A stretch of DNA of 51,759 nucleotides from an uncultured Limosilactobacillus sp. (GTDB lineage: Bacteria > Bacillota > Bacilli > Lactobacillales > Lactobacillaceae): contig NZ_CAKPXS010000006.1 of the NCBI RefSeq assembly GCF_934202235.1, positions 1 to 51,759 on the forward strand, written 5' to 3'. Under the pieces are notes generated by a model. The model was not told the DNA's origin. It saw nothing but the letters and a program-made list of their open reading frames with translations, and ran no database searches. A program made the position numbers and the translations under genes. Of this stretch, positions 32,616 to 41,290 are shown one piece after another. Each line of letters starts with the position of its first letter. Within the stretch, counting starts at the first letter, position 1.

Positions 32616-33788
32616 CTACCACCCCTCCTGTTCTGAACGTTTGCGCGCCTGGTGACGCCGAATTGCAATATTTTCAACCAGCCCCAAACTAGCACAAAGG
32701 ATAATCATACTTGAACCACCATAACTAATAAACGGGAAAGTTACCCCGGTGATTGGCAAAATGCCCGTTACCCCACCAACGTTGAAGAGCGTCTCAACCG
32801 TAATAAAGGTGGCCGTCCCGTAGCAGGTTAGTGTCTCGTACATCGACTGTGATTGAATACCCAAGCGGATGGTCCGTAGAATAATCATGGCTAGCAAGGC
32901 AAGAACTGCTAAGACGCCCAGAAAACCAAATTCCTCGGCTAGGATGGACATAATAAAGTCGGTATTCGGCTCGGGAAGAAAGCCCATCTTCTGGATAGAG
33001 TTGCCTAACCCCACCCCGTGGAGTCCACCATTACTGATGGCGTAATAGGAGTTGACTAACTGGCTCCCAATCCCCCGGGCATTTTGAAACGGATCCAAAT
33101 AGGCCAAAAAACGGGCAGCCTGGTAACCATGAATCATGTTAACAGCCAAGTGTGACAGTAAAGGTATTCCGAAGCCAATCAGGAAAACAGAAATTCCCAG
33201 AAAAGAAACGATGACGTAGGTCGGCATCCCCGAAGCCACAATGATGACAATCACAATGGCTGAATTAATCGCAAAACCCCCGATATCTGGCTGAATTATA
33301 ATCAGAACCAGCAACGACGCGACAATCACAATGGCACCCCATTGTTCTCTAAAGTGAAGGTCCATTCCTAGCTCGGCCAGGTGAGCAAAACGATTGCTCA
33401 GATAGAGAATTAAAAATAATTTACACATTTCCGCAGGCTGGATATTAATTGGCCCAACATGCAGCCAACCACGCGCCCCGTTTATTTCCTGGCCACGAAG
33501 CCGAACATACACCAGCATGACTAATAAAATGAGAAAGAAAATCGCTAAAAAGCGTGGACTTCGCAAGAACTGCCTGGAAAAGGAGCTAAAGACAATAAAA
33601 CAGATCAACCCCGCCAATACATAAAAAAGCTGCTTAATGAAATAAGCGCGCGGGTTCACACCATTTTGCATCTTCATTCCGGCACTGGCCGAGTACACCA
33701 TGACTGTGCCAAAAAAAGCCAAGACTAAATAAGGGCCAGCAATTACCCAATCCAGTAAACCGAGTTTTTTTGAAATCTTTTTAAACAC
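32616..33788 (-). CDS. ftsW: SEDS peptidoglycan polymerase FtsW/RodA family
   Basis: SEDS proteins polymerise glycan strands from lipid II at the septum (FtsW) or side wall (RodA). The 390-residue protein has about ten transmembrane segments with the family blocks INGARGWLHVGPINIQPAE, YQAARFLAYLDPF, and the PEPNTDFIMSILAEEFGF loop, ending ITGVTFPFISYGGSSM. Start is GTG (FKKISKK) after CGGAGGGAAGACAA. Placement before ylbG-rsmD-coaD favours FtsW over RodA, as in Bacillus. Confidence 0.94.
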   Translation of the reverse strand: MFKKISKKLGLLDWVIAGPYLVLAFFGTVMVYSASAGMKMQNGVNPRAYFIKQLFYVLAGLICFIVFSSFSRQFLRSPRFLAIFFLILLVMLVYVRLRGQEINGARGWLHVGPINIQPAEMCKLFLILYLSNRFAHLAELGMDLHFREQWGAIVIVASLLVLIIIQPDIGGFAINSAIVIVIIVASGMPTYVIVSFLGISVFLIGFGIPLLSHLAVNMIHGYQAARFLAYLDPFQNARGIGSQLVNSYYAISNGGLHGVGLGNSIQKMGFLPEPNTDFIMSILAEEFGFLGVLAVLALLAMIILRTIRLGIQSQSMYETLTCYGTATFITVETLFNVGGVTGILPITGVTFPFISYGGSSMIILCASLGLVENIAIRRHQARKRSEQEGW

Positions 33789-33817
33789 TTGTCTTCCCTC
33801 CGAGCAAAATCTTTTTC

Positions 33818-33826
33818 ATTATACCA
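33818..33826 (-). promoter_or_regulatory. Extended -10 promoter of ftsW
   Basis: On the minus strand TGGTATAAT (33826-33818) has a perfect -10 with the TGn extension, 29 bases before the GTG. The -35 is weak. Confidence 0.6.
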
Positions 33827-33845
33827 TCGAGCACTTCCGTCAGGG

Positions 33846-33886
33846 TAAAACAAAAAGACTTCAGCGTAAAAAATGCCGAAGTCTTA
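33846..33886 (-). terminator. Terminator of typA
   Basis: On the minus strand AAGACTTCGGC (33885-33875) pairs with GCTGAAGTCTT (33865-33855) with one G-T pair, and TTTGTTTT follows. Confidence 0.88.
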
Positions 33887-33902
33887 ACTAAAGAACTAGT
33901 GC

Positions 33903-35747
33903 TTACTTCTTGGACTGTGCCCGGCGGCGCTTAGCAGCCTTTTCACGGGCATTAGTGTTGAGAATCTTCTTCCGCAGACGAATATTCTCTGGAGTAACTT
34001 CACAAAGTTCATCTTCGTTCAGGAATTCCAGTGATTGTTCCAGTGAGAAGTGAGTAGGCGTGTTAATCCAGGCTTTTTCGTCAGAACCAGCGGCACGCAC
34101 GTTAGTCAAGTTCTTACCCTTGGTGATGTTAACAGTGATGTCGTTTGTCCGCGAGTTTTCACCGATAATCATCCCTTCGTACACTTCTGTACCTGGGTCG
34201 ATCAAAAGCGTCCCCCGACTTTCGATGCCCATCATAGCGTAAGTCGTTGCCTTACCAGAGTTCATCGAAACCAGCGCGCCCTTCTGACGGCCGGGGTTCC
34301 AGTTCTTGATTACCGGGGCGTATTCTTTGAAGGTGTGGTTCATGATCCCATAACCACGAGTTTGGGTCATAAACTCAGTGGAGTAACCAATCAGCCCCCG
34401 TGACGGCACTTCGAAAATCAGCCGAGTCTGGCCGTTGCGGGAAGGTTCCATGTTCTTCATCTGGCCCTTCCGCTTAGCCATGCTGTCAATAATCGCACCG
34501 GTGTATTCATCTGGCGTATCAATTTGAACTTCTTCAAACGGTTCGCATTGTTTGCCATCAATTTCCCGGTAGATAACTTCAGGACGGGAAACAGCCAATT
34601 CGTAGCCTTCACGCCGCATTGTTTCAATCAGAATTGACAGGTGCAATTCACCACGGCCAGAAACCGTCCAGGCACCAGCTTCGTCGGTATCCTCAACCCG
34701 GAGGGAAACGTCAGTCTGCAATTCACGCTTGAGGCGTGTAGACAGCTGACGGGCAGTTACAAACTTCCCTTCTCTCCCGGCAAATGGCGAGTCATTTGTC
34801 CGGAAAGTCATCTGCAGCGTTGGCGGGTCAATCCGCAACAGCGGCAGTGCTTCTGGGTGTTGAGAGTCACAAACGGTTTCACCAACATTAATGTCGTTCA
34901 TCCCTGAAACGGCAATCAAATCACCCGCTTCGGCTTCCTTAATTTCCAGCCGCTTCAAACCGAAGAACCCGAAGAGCTTCGTCACCCGGAAGTTTTCCTT
35001 AGAACCATCCAGCTTCATCACGGTAACGTTATCGCCGACCTTGATCTTACCGCGGAAAACACGGCCAATCCCGATCCGGCCAACGTAATCGTTGTAATCC
35101 AACATGGCAACCTGGAACTGAAGCGGTTCGTCGGAATTATCAACCGGCGCTGGGATAGTCTTCACGATAGTGTCGAACAGTGGCTTCATCGTGTGTTCCT
35201 GAGTTGAAATGTCAGAATCATAACTAGAAGTCCCGTTCATTGCTGACGTGTAGATAACCGGGAAGTCAAGCTGATCTTCGTCGGCCCCTAACTCGATAAA
35301 GAGGTCCAGTACTTCATCGACCACTTCTTCTGGACGGGCACCCTTCCGGTCAACCTTGTTGATAACAACGATCGGTACCAGGTGCTGTTCCAGCGCCTTT
35401 TGCAGAACGAAACGAGTCTGTGGCATTGTCCCTTCAAAGGCGTCCACTACCAGCAGACAGCCATCGACCATCTTCATCACCCGTTCAACTTCACCACCAA
35501 AGTCGGCGTGACCCGGGGTATCGAGGATGTTGATTTGGTACTTCCCGTACTTAACAGCCGTGTTCTTCGAGAGAATAGTAATCCCCCGTTCACGTTCAAT
35601 TGCGTTAGTGTCCATTGCCCGGTCTTCAATTGAGAAGTGTTCAGGCAGGGTATCTGATTGCTTCAGCATTTCGTTAACCAACGTCGTCTTACCGTGGTCG
35701 ACGTGGGCGATGATGGCAATATTTCTGATATCGTCGCGTGATTTCAA
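33903..35747 (-). CDS. typA: Ribosome-associated GTPase TypA/BipA
   Basis: BipA is an EF-G-like GTPase needed for 50S assembly and growth in the cold. The protein has IIAHVDHGKTTLV near residue 12-24, the DTPGHADFGGEVERV block near 70-84, NKVD near 125, domain V and the specific C-terminal domain (GIMNHTFKEYAP, MNSGKATTYAM). I set the start at TTG (KSRDDIRN) because AAAGGGAG lies seven bases upstream, giving 614 residues, close to the usual 612-615; the longer ATG frame runs through this ribosome-binding site. Confidence 0.95.
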   Translation of the reverse strand: MKSRDDIRNIAIIAHVDHGKTTLVNEMLKQSDTLPEHFSIEDRAMDTNAIERERGITILSKNTAVKYGKYQINILDTPGHADFGGEVERVMKMVDGCLLVVDAFEGTMPQTRFVLQKALEQHLVPIVVINKVDRKGARPEEVVDEVLDLFIELGADEDQLDFPVIYTSAMNGTSSYDSDISTQEHTMKPLFDTIVKTIPAPVDNSDEPLQFQVAMLDYNDYVGRIGIGRVFRGKIKVGDNVTVMKLDGSKENFRVTKLFGFFGLKRLEIKEAEAGDLIAVSGMNDINVGETVCDSQHPEALPLLRIDPPTLQMTFRTNDSPFAGREGKFVTARQLSTRLKRELQTDVSLRVEDTDEAGAWTVSGRGELHLSILIETMRREGYELAVSRPEVIYREIDGKQCEPFEEVQIDTPDEYTGAIIDSMAKRKGQMKNMEPSRNGQTRLIFEVPSRGLIGYSTEFMTQTRGYGIMNHTFKEYAPVIKNWNPGRQKGALVSMNSGKATTYAMMGIESRGTLLIDPGTEVYEGMIIGENSRTNDITVNITKGKNLTNVRAAGSDEKAWINTPTHFSLEQSLEFLNEDELCEVTPENIRLRKKILNTNAREKAAKRRRAQSKK

Positions 35748-35827
35748 AATGATGCTCCCTTTCTCCATTTATTTCCATTGTTAGCAGCCGACCACTGTGG
35801 CAGGTAACAGCAACCCGTTATTTTCAT

Positions 35828-35855
35828 AAAAAAACTGTGACCGCGGTCACAGTCG
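35828..35855 (-). terminator. Terminator of the inositol-phosphatase-like gene
   Basis: ACTGTGACCGCGGTCACAGT (35834-35853) is a perfect 20-base palindrome; on the minus strand seven T follow. It stands seven bases after the gene's stop. Confidence 0.82.
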
Positions 35856-35861
35856 ATCCGT

Positions 35862-36644
35862 TCATTTAACGAGCTGCAAAATTTCCCTGGCAGCATTGTT
35901 CGTCGCTATTAATACGCTGTTAGATGATAGCACATCAGCCGGCGTGCCGTCAATCTTAACAAAGGTTAAATTCAAAGCCGCTGCCATAATCCGTCCAGCA
36001 GCCGCATCCCACGGTTTCAGCCAGGAGATATAAGCTCCCAGTCGCCCGGTCAGCACGTCAGTAATTTCCAGGCCAGCACTGCCGTACATCCGGAGACCAC
36101 GAGCTGCTAGGGCGACCTGACGCAGATTGTGTTCGCCCTTAAGGATCATCATACTATTAACCGACACCAGTGAGTCATGCAAGTGCTTGTCTACTGGTGA
36201 CTGCAAACGAGTATTAGTCGTTGGCGTTTGCAGGAAGACCCCACCCTGCGGCCCACCATGATAAAGGGTTGCAGTGTCAACATCCATGATGTAACCAGTG
36301 GTAGGCTGCCCATCGATGAACAACCCCACCATGATTGCGTAGCGGTGCTGCTGCATCACAAAGTTCATTGTCCCATCCAGCGGGTCAACCACCCAGACAT
36401 GGCCGCCCAGGTCAGCGACGTGGTCCCCAAACCCTTCCTCGCTGATGATTCTGCAACCAGGATCAATTTCCTTCAAACGCCGATCCAGCCACTGCTCATT
36501 TCGTTTATCAACCGTTGTTACCAGGTCTTTATAACTGGTCTTTTCAGCTACCTGAAAAGACGCACCGACGTCACTGACGGTTTGCTCACGGATTTCAAAG
36601 AGCAGGTGGCGAACCTGCTGATCAATAACTGCTTGTTCTGTCAT
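35862..36644 (-). CDS. Inositol monophosphatase family protein
   Basis: The 260-residue protein has the metal-binding motifs of this Mg2+-dependent, Li+-sensitive phosphatase family: SEEGFGDH near 64-71, DPLDGTMNF near 87-95 and WDAAAGR near 207-213. Members act on inositol phosphates, 3'-phosphoadenosine phosphate or related sugars; which one applies cannot be read from sequence. The ATG overlaps the UPF0223 stop by four bases. The same pair (UPF0223 then IMPase) occurs in Bacillus (yktA-yktC region). Confidence 0.92.
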   Translation of the reverse strand: MTEQAVIDQQVRHLLFEIREQTVSDVGASFQVAEKTSYKDLVTTVDKRNEQWLDRRLKEIDPGCRIISEEGFGDHVADLGGHVWVVDPLDGTMNFVMQQHRYAIMVGLFIDGQPTTGYIMDVDTATLYHGGPQGGVFLQTPTTNTRLQSPVDKHLHDSLVSVNSMMILKGEHNLRQVALAARGLRMYGSAGLEITDVLTGRLGAYISWLKPWDAAAGRIMAAALNLTFVKIDGTPADVLSSNSVLIATNNAAREILQLVK

Positions 36645-36928
36645 CGTTTATTCACTTCCAGTTTTACCTTTTTGCCGGTGGCATTTTTAGCAGCCTGAAC
36701 CACGTCATAGAGTTGATAACCAGAAAGTTTGGCAAACTTACGACCCAGCTGCTTTTCGCCCGCCTTAGTTGACACAACTTCCTTGAAGTGGCGGTAATCA
36801 GTCAGCACCCGCTCAGTAGTGGTCCCCACTTCATAGGCATCCTCGACTGTCCTCAGCATTTTGATTACCGTCACAATTTCTGCCGTTGACCAGGAAGGGT
36901 CTAACGGGTATGAATAATTATGTTCCAT
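36641..36928 (-). CDS. UPF0223 family protein (YktA-like)
   Basis: The 95-residue protein has the UPF0223 start YSYPLDPSWSTAEIVTVI, the middle block YEVGTTTERVLTDYRHFKEVV and the end GYQLYDVVQAAK followed by a basic tail. It is predicted cytosolic and helical with unknown function. It is the first gene before the inositol-phosphatase-like gene, with an extended -10 promoter upstream and divergent from def. Confidence 0.9.
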   Translation of the reverse strand: MEHNYSYPLDPSWSTAEIVTVIKMLRTVEDAYEVGTTTERVLTDYRHFKEVVSTKAGEKQLGRKFAKLSGYQLYDVVQAAKNATGKKVKLEVNKR

Positions 36929-36960
36929 CTTACAATGCCTCCTGCTTTTCTCTGGGTTTT

Positions 36961-36969
36961 ATTCTAGCA
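36961..36969 (-). promoter_or_regulatory. Extended -10 promoter of the UPF0223 gene
   Basis: On the minus strand TGCTAGAAT (36969-36961), 33 bases before the ATG; AGGAGG follows closer to the start. Confidence 0.5.
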
Positions 36970-37015
36970 TTTCTCTGTCCGCACGGTTAGCACTTCCAAC
37001 CATCCCCTTCGAATG

Positions 37016-37024
37016 TGTTAAACT
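37016..37024 (+). promoter_or_regulatory. Extended -10 promoter of def
   Basis: TGTTAAACT (37016-37024), 36 bases before the GTG start of def; no strong -35. Confidence 0.45.
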
Positions 37025-37059
37025 AAGAGAACATTAAGAACTAATTGGAGGAAGCAACC

Positions 37060-37629
37060 GTGTATTTAATGAAAGATATTACCCGTGATGGTAATCCCGT
37101 TCTCCGGAAACGGGCGGCAAAAGTAGAATTCCCGTTATCTGATGAAGATCAGCAGTTGGCTCACGATATGATGGAATACTTAGTAATCAGTCAGGACGAA
37201 AAGCTCTGCAAGAAATATGGTCTACGCGCTGGTGTTGGCTTAGCAGCACCGCAAGTTGGCGAGTCTAAGCAGATGGCTGCAGTGCTGGTACCACAAATTG
37301 ACCCTGATGCTGAGACCGACGAACCAATGTTTAAGGACGTCATTATCAACCCGGTGATCGTCAGCGAATCTGTTCAATACGGCGCACTCACTGAAGGTGA
37401 AGGGTGCTTGTCAGTTGACAAGGATGTACCAGGCTACGTTCCCCGCCACGACCGGATCACCCTGCGTTACCAAAACACTGCCGGCAAAACTATTAAGATC
37501 CGTCTCAAAGGCTATCCGGCAATCGTTTGCCAGCATGAAATCGACCACCTCCACGGGGTCCTTTTCTATGACCACATTAATAAGCAGCATCCCTTTGAAG
37601 CGCCACATGACACCATTATGATTGATTAG
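37060..37629 (+). CDS. def: Peptide deformylase
   Basis: Deformylase removes the formyl group from N-terminal Met of new proteins. From GTG (YLMKDITRDG), eight bases after GGAGG, the protein is 189 residues; an earlier in-frame ATG would place the ribosome-binding site inside the gene. The metal-site motifs are GVGLAAPQVG near 59-68, EGCLSV near 115-120 and QHEIDHLHG near 158-166, with the insertion typical of Gram-positive type 2 enzymes. It is monocistronic and divergent from UPF0223. Confidence 0.96.
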   Translation: MYLMKDITRDGNPVLRKRAAKVEFPLSDEDQQLAHDMMEYLVISQDEKLCKKYGLRAGVGLAAPQVGESKQMAAVLVPQIDPDAETDEPMFKDVIINPVIVSESVQYGALTEGEGCLSVDKDVPGYVPRHDRITLRYQNTAGKTIKIRLKGYPAIVCQHEIDHLHGVLFYDHINKQHPFEAPHDTIMID

Positions 37630-37644
37630 TCACGCTCCAATAAT

Positions 37645-37716
37645 AAAAACGGCATTCACCACAAGCCCCGGTAGGATGATAACTACCAGCCGGCCATGTT
37701 GAATGTCGTTTTCTTT
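37645..37716. terminator. Long imperfect hairpin between def and the next gene
   Basis: AACGGCATTCA near 37649 pairs with TGAATGTCGTT near 37700 with G-T pairs, and an inner stem CCGG-TAG...CTA-CCAGCCGG extends it; TTTTCTTTT follows on the right, AAAA on the left. It can serve both convergent genes. Confidence 0.6.
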
Positions 37717-38204
37717 TATAATTTTTCTCCCTGTGACTTCGCGACTTTTTTCAAATCGTCAACGTACTCGCGCGTTGCTTCGTTCATCAAATAAGCCACA
37801 TCGATATGGAGACGATGTTCATATTCCCACCAGTCAGTGACCCGGAATGTTTCTGTTGCGCCATCGATATGGGGAGTTTGCTGACGTTTAGCATATTCTG
37901 CCAGCAACGAATTCAACTCAACAGCTGAGAGCTGCTTAGCACGGGCGTCACTGAGCACCTGTCCTTCTAACACATATTCAAAGGCCATTACCCCGCGGCC
38001 CCACACGTCGGCCACCGTCTCTGAACGCAGACTCAATTGGCGGTTGACCAACTCGGAAAGGACGGCATTCACCGCTAAATTAGTGGTCTCCGCCGCCCGG
38101 TTGCGGACAATCAATGTCGCCCGGTTAATTAGCATCCGGTGAATTGCCAGGTAAATAATGGCCACAATCACCAGTGCCGTGATGAAAAAAATCAGCATTG
38201 TCAT
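37716..38204 (-). CDS. Single-span membrane protein of unknown function
   Basis: I do not recognise the family. The 162-residue product has one hydrophobic segment (about 3-21), then a helical, charged soluble part with a Trp-rich patch (TDWWEYEHRLHIDV) and a lysine-ending tail. The remaining sequence has no Cys or obvious catalytic motif. The ATG is preceded by GGGGGGAG. It sits convergent to def and divergent from rpoY; nothing in the context reveals its role. Confidence 0.75.
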   Translation of the reverse strand: MTMLIFFITALVIVAIIYLAIHRMLINRATLIVRNRAAETTNLAVNAVLSELVNRQLSLRSETVADVWGRGVMAFEYVLEGQVLSDARAKQLSAVELNSLLAEYAKRQQTPHIDGATETFRVTDWWEYEHRLHIDVAYLMNEATREYVDDLKKVAKSQGEKL

Positions 38205-38254
38205 AGTCTTGCTCCCCCCGTTTCTTCACGCTACAAGCATACCACACGCCAATT

Positions 38255-38286
38255 TTGACGACAATCATGTCAAGATGTGCTAAAAT
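38255..38286 (+). promoter_or_regulatory. Promoter of rpoY
   Basis: An extended -10 TGCTAAAAT (38278-38286) lies 42 bases before the ATG. TTGACG (38255-38260) is 20 bases upstream of the -10, longer than ideal. Confidence 0.5.
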
Positions 38287-38328
38287 ACTTAGATGATTAT
38301 GTGTCAAATAGATTGCGAGGATTAGAAA

Positions 38329-38541
38329 ATGACTTTTAAGGTATATTACCAACCAACCAAGACTGCAACACCACGGCGGGAAAACACCCACGCGCTCTAC
38401 ATTGAAGCAGCGTCCGAACCAGAAGCACTGTCAATGGTTGAAGAAAACACTGACTACAATATTGAATTTGTTGAACTGCTGGACGAAAAGGCATTGGAAT
38501 TCGAAAAAAAGAACCCGAACTTCAAGCTCACCACGTTTTAG
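38329..38541 (+). CDS. rpoY: RNA polymerase epsilon subunit
   Basis: The 70-residue product matches the small Firmicutes RNA polymerase subunit RpoY: MTFKVYYQPTKTATPRRENT, TLYIEA-like ALYIEAASEPEA, and YNIEFVELL, ending FKLTTF. The subunit binds near the downstream face of core enzyme. In Bacillus and many lactobacilli it is followed by rnjA (RNase J1). Here a terminator and then a lipid kinase follow, so this link is absent or moved. Confidence 0.92.
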   Translation: MTFKVYYQPTKTATPRRENTHALYIEAASEPEALSMVEENTDYNIEFVELLDEKALEFEKKNPNFKLTTF

Positions 38542-38562
38542 CTGAGCAATCATTTCTATTTC

Positions 38563-38590
38563 CCGGGTGAAGGTAATCACCCGTTTTTTT
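38563..38590 (+). terminator. Terminator after rpoY, directly before the lipid kinase gene
   Basis: CGGGTGA (38564-38570), loop AGGTAA, TCACCCG (38577-38583), then seven T. The lipid kinase ribosome-binding site starts 11 bases later. Confidence 0.87.
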
Positions 38591-38614
38591 AGCTGGTCAG
38601 AAAGGAGGAGCATT

Positions 38615-39568
38615 GTGCACTACTCAGTAATTGTCAACCCTGTTGCTGGCGGTGGGCGGACCCGCCAAGTATGGAAACAAGCTGCCCCCATCATCACCAA
38701 CCACGGCGATGACTTCTCGGTAACTTTTACCAAACGTCCTGGGCACGCCACCTTCCTTGCTGGTCAGCTTGCTCGACGATTGCGGGGCCAAGGGCAGCAG
38801 GTCGTTCTGGTAATTGGCGGCGACGGCACCCTTAATCAGACCCTTAACGGCCTGATGGAAAATGGCATTCCGGAAGATGAGCGAGTGCCCCTCGCCTACT
38901 TGCCAGCCGGCACTGGCAATGATTTTGCCCGCGGGTTTGGACTTAGTAACCAGCCACTGGAGGCCTTAAACCAAGTTCTCAGTGCCAAGGAAGCCGTCCG
39001 AGTGACAATTGGCGAGTATAACGAAGCGATCAAACACGAACACCGTTACTTTTTGAACAATATCGGCATTGGTTTTGACGCTGCCATTGTCAGTCGCACC
39101 AACGCTTCGAAAAGTAAGAAAAAATTCAACCGGTTGAAACTCGGTTCATTTGCCTACCTGGCGAATGCCATCGCGGTGCTGTACAACCTCAGCTCCTTTC
39201 CGCTTGCGGTGGATTCCGGACGTTTTCATGACCACTATCCACAAGCAATGATTGTAATCAGCAGCAATCACCCGTACATCGGCGGAGGATACCAGGTGGC
39301 CCCTGAAATGTCCGTCTTTGATGACGAACTCGAATTAGTGGTTGCCGAGCGTCACAACTGGCTGCTAACCCTCTGGGAATGCCTGCAGCTAGCTCGCGGG
39401 AAGTTATCCCAGTCCCGTTTTGCCCACGTTTATCGCGGTCAACGATTGCATTATTCCACCACTTCACTTGAGTTTGGTCAGTGTGATGGTGAAGAGATGG
39501 GTAACCGTTTCGTGGACTTAACCGTTTCGCTTGACCACTACCCCTTCTGGGCCGTTCCTCATCATTAA
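38615..39568 (+). CDS. Diacylglycerol kinase family lipid kinase (DagK/YegS type)
   Basis: The soluble kinase family phosphorylates diacylglycerol to return it to phospholipid synthesis. From GTG (HYSVIVNPVAGGG), six bases after AAAGGAGG, it is 317 residues. The ATP-binding motif GGDGTLNQTLNGL lies near 67-79 and the PAGTGNDFARGFG block near 99-111. The product may instead act on other lipids; YegS-type proteins vary. No promoter is evident between the rpoY terminator and this start. Confidence 0.93.
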   Translation: MHYSVIVNPVAGGGRTRQVWKQAAPIITNHGDDFSVTFTKRPGHATFLAGQLARRLRGQGQQVVLVIGGDGTLNQTLNGLMENGIPEDERVPLAYLPAGTGNDFARGFGLSNQPLEALNQVLSAKEAVRVTIGEYNEAIKHEHRYFLNNIGIGFDAAIVSRTNASKSKKKFNRLKLGSFAYLANAIAVLYNLSSFPLAVDSGRFHDHYPQAMIVISSNHPYIGGGYQVAPEMSVFDDELELVVAERHNWLLTLWECLQLARGKLSQSRFAHVYRGQRLHYSTTSLEFGQCDGEEMGNRFVDLTVSLDHYPFWAVPHH

Positions 39569-39569
39569 A

Positions 39570-39620
39570 AAAGACAAGTCCCTGGCAACCAAGTGGTCGT
39601 CAGGGACTTGTTATTTAAGA
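39570..39620. terminator. Bidirectional terminator between the lipid kinase and wall hydrolase genes
   Basis: ACAAGTCCCTG (39574-39584) pairs with CAGGGACTTGT (39601-39611); A-run on the left, TATTT on the right. It serves both convergent genes. Confidence 0.85.
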
Positions 39621-39640
39621 AATCATAATTGCAAAGCTGC

Positions 39641-41014
39641 TTAGTTAACGGTGCCGGCAAAACTTGGCTTGAAGTAAGAGCTAATGGTTTCCACTTCGAC
39701 GTTTTGCCCTGGTTGCGGAGCAGCGACGTATTGGTTATTGCCAATGTAGATAGCGACGTGGTAAGTCGAACCGTGGTTACCCCAGAAAAGGAGGTCTCCT
39801 GGTTGTGCCTGTGAAACCGCCTTTTGACTGACGCAGCTTTCCAGCGAAACAGTATAATGCGGTAGCTGTTTGCCGGTACTGTGGGCGTAAACATAGTCAA
39901 CAAGGCCAGAACAATCCATCCCGCTGAGACTACTGCCACCGTAAACGTATGGAATATTACTATTAGCGAGTTTGACCGCCAAGCCGACAACTGACCCTGT
40001 CTGTAAATCAGCATTGTTATTCTGCTGCGGGGCATTTGCCTGGCTGTTCGTCGCTGGCGCAGCCGGTTGCGACTGACTAGCAGGCGTTGTCTGCTGGTTA
40101 ACAGCCGGCGTCGACTGCTGGTTATTCGCTGGTTGGTTAGCAGGTGCCGATTGTGTTGGTGCTGCTGGCTGCGTCCATAGTTGAGTTGCGACCGTTTGGG
40201 CCGCCTGTTGCGTTGTCATCGTCTGTGCGGTGGTTACTGAATCACCAGTGGCCGCTGGCTGCGTAGTAACAGTCTGCTGTTGATCAGCATTAACTTGGCC
40301 GCTAGCAGCGTCTTGACCCGCTGGCTGGTTTGCCGGTTGAACCGGTTGATGAATCTGCTGTGCACCACCGGTAGTCGAACTGCTTGCTGGCTGGCTTGCT
40401 ATGTTCTGGCCACTTTCCTGCGCCTGGCCGGCGGCTGGAACTGCTTGCGATGGTGACTGTTGTTCAGCGGCTGGTGCCGGTTGGGCTGGCAACTGTGATT
40501 GTCCGGCAGCTGGAGCAGGTGACTGACTTTGCCCCTGCTTGAGTTGCGAACCAGTATCCTGGCTAGCGGCTGAAGCTGATTGCTGACTAACGGACCCACC
40601 CTTAATCGTGAGGCGTTGGCCAACGTAAATCAGATCCTGGTTGCTCAAGTGGTTCCAGGCCACCAATTGAGCCACAGTAACGTGGTAACGTTGAGCAATC
40701 TTGCTCAGCGTATCACCAGTTTGCACAACGTACCCATCATGGTTAGTGGGTAGTTGCAGCGATTGACCAGCGTAGATCAGGTCAACGCTGTTGTTCAATC
40801 GGGTCACCGCCGGGTTAGCTTGTTCTAACGCGTGAACGGACAAGCCTTCCTGCTGTGCTAATTGCCAAACTGTGTCACCTTGCTTCACCGTGATGGTCTT
40901 GGCACTGGCGGTCGTAGCGGCAGCTGCCAGCACCCCCAGCGTGCTGACCGTTCCCAGCATTACGTGGCGAACAGTTAACCGATGACCAGCCGGTTTAGCA
41001 ACTTTTTTCATCAT
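39641..41014 (-). CDS. Secreted LysM-NlpC/P60 peptidoglycan endopeptidase
   Basis: The 457-residue protein has a signal peptide (basic start, hydrophobic GTVSTLGVLAAAATTASA, cleavage after about residue 38), two LysM repeats (about 39-90 and 94-138, each with a GDT motif and an LIY-GQ-L end), a linker of about 200 residues rich in Gln, Ala, Pro, Ser and Thr, and a C-terminal NlpC/P60 domain with catalytic Cys368 (MDCSGL) and His419 (YHVAIYIG). Such enzymes cut D-iGlu-DAP/Lys cross-links during wall turnover and separation. It is monocistronic. Confidence 0.94.
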   Translation of the reverse strand: MMKKVAKPAGHRLTVRHVMLGTVSTLGVLAAAATTASAKTITVKQGDTVWQLAQQEGLSVHALEQANPAVTRLNNSVDLIYAGQSLQLPTNHDGYVVQTGDTLSKIAQRYHVTVAQLVAWNHLSNQDLIYVGQRLTIKGGSVSQQSASAASQDTGSQLKQGQSQSPAPAAGQSQLPAQPAPAAEQQSPSQAVPAAGQAQESGQNIASQPASSSTTGGAQQIHQPVQPANQPAGQDAASGQVNADQQQTVTTQPAATGDSVTTAQTMTTQQAAQTVATQLWTQPAAPTQSAPANQPANNQQSTPAVNQQTTPASQSQPAAPATNSQANAPQQNNNADLQTGSVVGLAVKLANSNIPYVYGGSSLSGMDCSGLVDYVYAHSTGKQLPHYTVSLESCVSQKAVSQAQPGDLLFWGNHGSTYHVAIYIGNNQYVAAPQPGQNVEVETISSYFKPSFAGTVN

Positions 41015-41082
41015 CTAACACCTTCCCATAAGTTAATGGCGATCCACTAGTCAAAATAGATCACGTTACAACTAGCGTATCA

Positions 41083-41107
41083 TTCGCTATTCACTTCTGA
41101 TAGCGAA
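41083..41107. repeat. Inverted repeat upstream of the wall hydrolase gene
   Basis: Perfect 8-base arms TTCGCTAT and ATAGCGAA flank TCACTTCTG. It is followed by GCGAACGTATGG, which carries one half of an SOS box but not the other. Confidence 0.5.
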
Positions 41108-41290
41108 CGTATGGTCAAGCACCTGTTTCAAGGGCTTTCATTGCCCTGAAATCGCGTCGGATCAACGATTGCCGTTGTGCTATCGTCTGATTAAGATTTC
41201 TTTAAATTCCTCAAGGAATAATTAATAACCATCTTGACTTTAAAGAATTTATTAACAATTATTTGATAGTCTAACACTTGCTGAATTGCT

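Noticed and set aside
41102..41118. SOS-box-like CGAACGTATGGTC before the wall hydrolase gene
   Set aside because: Only the left half fits; the right half has two mismatches at conserved positions.
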